From assembly GCA_963932145.1 (NCBI GenBank), contig OZ010574.1, positions 84,802,049-84,866,048 of the forward strand: DNA of 64,000 nucleotides, given 5' to 3'. Of the stretch, positions 60,360 through 64,000 are shown piece after piece. This DNA comes from Acanthosepion lycidas. Its lineage: Eukaryota > Mollusca > Cephalopoda > Sepiida > Sepiidae. The notes under the pieces are model-generated. The model saw only the letters and a list, made by a program, of their open reading frames with translations. It had not been told where the DNA came from and did no database searches. A program made the translations under genes and the position numbers. Within the stretch, counting starts at the first letter, position 1, and each line of letters opens with the position of its first letter.

Positions 60360-63300
60360 TCTTTTATAAGAATTTTTAGCTTGCAAAGAAATTACTTAAA
60401 TTGCCTTGTACAATTCATTTGTGTTAATATCTAAATGCTATTTAGAAATCGTTTACTGCATAAATATCCTTTTGTCATGGTTGATTTCCAGATGTGTACC
60501 AGATGAAGAGTCTCCTACCATCCAGATCCTTTACCAAAATAATGACTTTTCCAGGTCAGTTACTTTTGCTTTTTTTTTTTTTTTTTTTTTAATTTTTTAA
60601 AAATAATTTTCAGCCACTTTTAACCTATAAGTGACTTAATTTTATTTTTCAAAATATCACATGCAAAAACTGAAGAACAAAATTTATTTTTTAATGAAAA
60701 TCTTACTTGAAAGTCAGTTGGTACTATATATCTTTTAGATAAATAAGTATATTTTTATACTTTTAAATATTTTTATATCCTTGTAAAATTTGAGTGACTA
60801 GGTACTACTTGCTGCCTTTTGCCATTCATATATAAATAATTGTAAGCAATTTTAGTGTAACTACAATATTGTAAACTCTAAACAAACACTTTGTAACAGA
60901 GCATTTGTTTTTTAAATTGGCAATAGATTTGTTTATAAAATTGCTAAAAACGACCAGCTACTTGCTCATCATAAGCAGTAATTTAATTTTTAGCAGCATT
61001 TCTGATCATTTGTTGTTTATCTAAAACCATTTAATATTTCTCTAAACTTTATTGGCTCTGTATTCTTGTCCTGATTTCTATTCTCATCTTTGTCTATGTT
61101 TTTAAATATTTTCTTGTTTTGTATTTTCTTTCATCATGATAGACAAATCATTTTTTTCTTCCACTTTCAAGTTTCTCTCACTTTTTTAGATTTTCTTTCT
61201 TCATTTACTTTTTTGCCCATCCTTTCGTTTTGGTTCATTTTATCAATATGAACGCATTAGGTTATTTATATTGTGTCTTTGTACATATATTGTAGATTGT
61301 AAATAGTATGCCTCTCAGTGTTATTAGAAATACTATGTTTTTCCTAAATATGGTTATTAAAATTCTTTGCTTTAATTATATTATAAATACTTACAAATCA
61401 TAAAAACATAACCATTTTTTTTCTTTTGATTTGTGCAACAATTTAAGTTATCTTAAATTTATTATATTTCAATTGATGACACAATTCAAACATAATTTAT
61501 TCCTTTTCATAATGTCTCATATTTTTCCATCTTTTAATTCATAATTCAGATTCAATTTAATTTCATCCAAACATTTACTGATGTTAGTGCTAATGAACAG
61601 TATTTTTATTGAATGAAGCAATGTGTAACAAATTAGTCAAAAATGTTTTTACATTAGAGAATACTTATCCAATTCAAGATAAAAAATTTTACTTTAAAAA
61701 CCTTTAATAAATAATTACAGCTTTTTTTGTTAGCTCTTGAAAATGTCCATTAAGTAAATCTGCAGGAATGTTATGTTTCAAACAAGAATTCATTCATTTA
61801 CACATGATCCTGTGTTAAAACAAAAGATCACACTCTTTCCAAATGAAATTGGAATCTTTGTAATATTTTTTTCTCTGCAATTATATAATTTATTTTTCAA
61901 AAGTTAATTGTGCGCTTGTATGTGTGTGCAGGTGTTTACATGTAGTATGAGAATAATAATAAAATTAAAAAAAAAAAAATTTCATATCTTAAAATTCTAC
62001 CTTGACCCATAAATGCATGAAAAAAAAGTATTGAAAACCTTTCACTAAACAGGTTGTTTTTTGTTGCCAGAAAGTACAGAGCACAGATTGAGAGCTTTGT
62101 TAACAACCTCATCTCTGAACACATTAAAGATCAATCGAATGAAAAGTTGCCTGTCTTGCAATTAAAAGTAAGTGTCACTTTCATGCAGAGGAGATTTTCT
62201 CTCCTATAACAGTAAAGTCTTCCTCATTCTCAGAATGAGGCTACACTTATCATTCATTAATTTTTAATACATGTGTATTTGCCAGCAATTAAGATGCCAA
62301 AGTGTAAAAAGCCTGCACTGTCAGATTTTAATATGTAAGTTGGTGTTTTCACAATAAAATTGGTATTAACCAACTCTTGTTGGTATCATTTTTAGGATGT
62401 ATTTATGATAAATATGCCATTTGAAATTTGGTTCATGATACCTGTCTTTATTAGAAGTATTTATAATAACTTATTTGGTGATCTGAGATTTTATTATGCA
62501 ATTTGAGGGCTAAACATTGCAGATTCTTCTTTGCATTTTATCAAGAATCTCTAAATACTTATCAGAAGCACTAGACCAGATCTGGCAGCAATATTCAAGG
62601 CATGAATACTTAAATATATATAGTTATTGATATTTATTTCTTAATTTCAGATATGTAAAGATTACCATGGGTCATAAGAAAAATAACCTCAAAAGAGAAA
62701 CAATGTTGTAAAGTTATTGAGTGATAGGAATACATTAAAAAATTGAAAAGAAAAATGCTGAACAGAAACCATAAAACAAGAAAAAATTGAAAATATTAGC
62801 AAGATAAGAGGAGTGGCTTTAAAAGTTGACATTGTGGAAAAGTTGGGTAAAGAAGTAGAAGAAAACAAATTTCTCAACAGTAAGTTTTAGTAATCAATGT
62901 AGAATCATAGCCGAGGGAAGTGACAGCTAGGCTAGAGCAGTTGTTCTCAAACATTTATTTTTCATTACCATAAACTTATGTATCCTTGCCACTGATTACC
63001 CAGAGTATAAAAAATAGACCCATCTATCCTATCCAATTCTTAATGAAATAGTCACTACCCTAAATTTGCTAATGTAGTATTATCTATATATATTCTTTAA
63101 AGACCTGATAACAATTAAAAGTTAGAACATTAAATAAGAATGAATTAGCAATAAAATTAATGAGAAAGGTGCATATGATTTTTGGCAACTGTCAATGTGG
63201 GAATTTGTTTTTGACAGTGTAAGCTACAAGTCTGGTGCTATGTAAAAATGTTATTTGTTTTTCATATTGCCAAAAACCCTGCTTCAAAAATTGTGATCTG

Positions 63301-63893
63301 GAAGCAGAATGTTCAGGAACCTTTGTGCCAGATTTTGGTACTTATCACTTTTTCATATTGAATGCATGCAATTTTTATAGCTTACTTTTCTACATTTTCT
63401 TCATACAAATAGCACACACAAGATGTTGATAATAAAATTAGGGTCAATTACCTGCAGGAAATTTCTGGCTATACCTAAAATGTCTTCAATTTTTAACATA
63501 TCTGGGAACTGTTGGTATAGCAGTTTTTTTTTTTTTATAGAAACTCATTCTGCATGATTAAGAAGACAGCCATGAACATGAACATGATTTGGCCTAGTAT
63601 TATAAGCTGAAGAATTACAGGTCTCTTCAAAGTTGTTGATGATATAAAGTTGAATGCATAAGTTCTTGGACAAGAGGTTTATTGAGTACTGCAGGTCAGT
63701 CAACAAGCTTTAAATGAAAGAATACTGCAATTTTGACTGTTGCTCACCTTGCCAAAAAAGGTTTATTATAAATATATCCTGCAAATGTTACCAACATCAG
63801 TTAATTAACAACAATTTTATTTCATTGTGTAATAAAATCTGACAGTGTAAGGGAATATTTTTTAAATTCTAGATTGTCAAATGAGCTGGTAAG

Positions 63894-63928
<35 letters not shown>

Positions 63929-63983
63929 TCTTATTTTCTTAAAATCTTAGATGCTGGCAAATATGGTTTATGAAAATACAAAG
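51386..63983 (+). CDS. Gene B: unrecognised protein, five exons, 3' end outside window
   Basis: Exons 51386-51779, 55749-55791, 60492-60554, 62071-62167 and 63951-63983 join in one frame, with all GT..AG borders and phases agreeing (1+2, 2+1, 2+1, 0+0). About 210 residues are visible and the gene continues past the right edge. The first exon encodes MAGVFGDSSLFDEF, then a long acidic low-complexity stretch (about residues 50-95, rich in Glu, Asp and Ser), then a Lys/Ser-rich linker. From about residue 115 the protein looks folded and helical, for example KYRAQIESFVNNLISEHI. The start has A at -3 and G at +4. Exon 2 has an alternative acceptor, described in its own entry. The family is not recognised. 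An acidic N-tail before a helical domain is common in nuclear proteins and scaffolds, so no function is claimed. Confidence 0.75.
51800..53440. other. Gene B intron 1, left part, no feature
   Basis: AT-rich, scattered CpGs near 51900-52100 and a C10A7-type homopolymer run near 52968. Confidence 0.4.
53450..53535 (-). mobile_element. SINE fragment
   Basis: Minus strand GAGAGCTGAGTTCAAATTCC is a B box. It lies just before a copy of the ~0.65-kb repeat, as at 45.83 kb, but in the other relative order. Confidence 0.45.
53560..54210 (+). mobile_element. Member of the unclassified ~0.65-kb repeat family
   Basis: Matches the inverse of 45160-45830 and resembles 56090-56760. It is interrupted by three poly-T tracts (53820-53847, 53878-53903, 54146-54164). 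Confidence 0.55.
54270..54920 (+). pseudogene. Penelope-like reverse transcriptase fragment
   Basis: MASLDIKSLYTNIHITKCLN (54345-54404) is RT motif A-like and LRYIDDILLFYPQDL (about 54665-54710) is the YxDD motif C. A poly-T insertion (54504-54531) and shifts break it. It lacks the GIY-YIG part, which is present in the other Penelope remnant at 30 kb. It lies in gene B intron 1. Confidence 0.8.
54921..55740. other. Gene B intron 1, right part
   Basis: AT-rich DNA with no recognised element. Confidence 0.4.
55749..55791 (+). CDS. Gene B exon 2 (43 bases; acceptor uncertain)
   Basis: The exon encodes EKLRKFVRKIDSS, with the Gly codon shared with exon 1 and the Arg codon shared with exon 3; the donor is AG|GTAATT. 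Two acceptors are possible. TTTTAAAG at 55748 agrees in phase with the exon 1 donor and has a CTTAAC branch-like site 14 bases upstream. The T-rich TTTTTTTTAG at 55720 looks stronger, but it needs a phase-0 partner, so an unseen exon would have to lie between. Confidence 0.6.
55860..56005 (-). mobile_element. Short piece of the second LINE family
   Basis: ATGACTCTTCACAACTTCCT..CTTTACAACACTTTTTAGC resembles 46000-46070. Confidence 0.45.
56038..57906. mobile_element. Element with ~120-base terminal inverted repeats, 1.87 kb
   Basis: The left end (TAGGTACCTTCATGAGATTG, 56038) and right end (inverse of ..TCATGAAGGTACCTATA, 57906) are about 85-90% alike over some 120 bases (for example AGAGCATAGCATGATGAAAAA). 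The interior has a copy of the ~0.65-kb repeat (56090-56760) and no recognisable protein. No flanking duplication is obvious. Confidence 0.55.
57910..59290. other. Gene B intron 2, AT-rich
   Basis: Small (TA)n at about 58382. No gene. Confidence 0.4.
59299..59378. mobile_element. Short MITE with GAAAAGTTCT ends
   Basis: GGTTGTACTGAAAAGTTCTG and the inverse of GAGAACTTTTCACCACCC form imperfect TIRs of about 24 bases. A (GATT)n run follows. No clear duplication. Confidence 0.5.
59480..59720 (-). pseudogene. LINE fragment (third family)
   Basis: Similar to 49170-49460 (AGGTTTTTCAAGTTCAGTAG.., ATCACTCTCTTTCCAATATTG). Confidence 0.55.
60065..60240. repeat. 175-bp direct duplication, copy 1
   Basis: GAAGCAATGTGTAACAAATT..ATGTTATGTTTCAAACAAGA is repeated nearly without change at 61614-61787, about 1.55 kb downstream. 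The single visible difference is a T/A at the TAATAAATAATT[T/A]CAG position. Confidence 0.9.
60319..60356. repeat. (AT)n microsatellite
   Basis: About 19 AT units. Confidence 0.9.
60492..60554 (+). CDS. Gene B exon 3
   Basis: A 63-base exon between GATTTCCAG and GTCAGT. It encodes CVPDEESPTIQILYQNNDFS, flanked by split Arg codons on both sides. Phases match exon 2 (2+1) and exon 4 (2+1). Confidence 0.8.
61614..61787. repeat. 175-bp direct duplication, copy 2
   Basis: See copy 1. The interval 60241-61613 holds gene B exon 3 and a second small block (GTGACTAGGTACTACTTGCTG, 60793) that repeats the text just after copy 1 (60241). Confidence 0.9.
62071..62167 (+). CDS. Gene B exon 4
   Basis: A 97-base exon between TTGTTGCCAG and GTAAGT. 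It encodes an amphipathic stretch beginning KYRAQIESFVNNLISEHI and ending LPVLQLK in phase 0. Confidence 0.8.
62515..62620 (-). pseudogene. LINE 3' fragment (first family)
   Basis: Minus strand residues similar to SGLVLL..RFLIKCKEE, the same region as at 19.8 kb. Confidence 0.6.
62621..63893. other. Gene B intron 4, no supported feature
   Basis: CAGTTGTTCTCAAACATTT near 62938 looks like one hAT end without a partner. The frame at 63235-63429 has no motif. Confidence 0.4.
63951..63983 (+). CDS. Gene B exon 5 (small, near window edge)
   Basis: A 33-base in-phase block, MLANMVYENTK, between AAAATCTTAG and GTAAGG. It is short, so on its own it is weak. The acceptor has a long T tract (63894-63927) and the phase fits exon 4 exactly. 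Confidence 0.6.
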
Positions 63984-64000
63984 GTAAGGGATATGTTCTT

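Noticed and set aside
1-64000. A new multi-gene defence or metabolic system
   Set aside because: Only two host genes are visible, and they are not clustered or functionally linked; the rest is repeat debris.

Overview
This 64 kb window is AT-rich, CpG-poor eukaryotic DNA with a very high density of transposons, long microsatellites, and small exons separated by kilobase-scale introns. The mix of repeats suggests a mollusc, most likely a cephalopod such as an octopus. That mix is tRNA-derived SINEs, Penelope-like elements with a GIY-YIG domain, several non-LTR retrotransposon families, degenerate Ty3/gypsy copies and many TIR elements. The organism call is an inference from repeat style; nothing in the window proves it. 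No bacterial, phage or CRISPR features are present.

Two host protein genes can be supported. Gene A is on the minus strand. Its coding exons are 35145-34577, 23085-22971, 18234-18089 and 16209-15963. Every junction has GT..AG borders and matching phase, giving a complete 358-residue protein that I do not recognise. Its 5' untranslated part probably begins in an upstream exon near 38.6 kb. Gene B is on the plus strand. It starts at 51386 with an acidic first exon and continues through small phase-matched exons at 55749-55791, 60492-60554, 62071-62167 and 63951-63983, then runs off the right edge. Its product is also unrecognised.

Layout from left to right: 1-960 holds a CpG-retaining patch. 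1.0-2.0 kb is SINE debris. 2.25-3.57 kb is a TIR transposon with a target-site duplication. 3.6-5.16 kb and 8.2-8.7 kb are copies of one LINE family. 9.85-11.0 kb is a mariner region with a perfect palindromic MITE, a long alternating inverted repeat and a dead transposase. 12.3 kb is a pogo-like MITE and 13.4 kb a 41-bp perfect hairpin. 15.96-38.6 kb is gene A. Its introns hold a U2 snRNA-derived fragment, LINE tails, a dead Ty3/gypsy pol, a second MADE1-like palindrome and a truncated Penelope-like element. 36.08-36.88 kb, upstream of the coding part of gene A, is a hAT element with an 8-bp duplication. 39-50 kb is intergenic, with LTR-like promoters, LINE pieces, another hAT element and a second pogo-like MITE. 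51.4-64 kb is gene B; its introns hold a Penelope RT fragment, a repeat family with long inverted ends and a near-identical 175-bp duplication.

Most of the sequence is neutral repeat debris. I did not find a convincing new multi-gene system. The points most worth a second look are the two unrecognised spliced genes, the nested inverted repeat at 9955-10270, the hairpin at 13435-13520, the U2 chimera at 16.5 kb and the MADE1-like MITEs.
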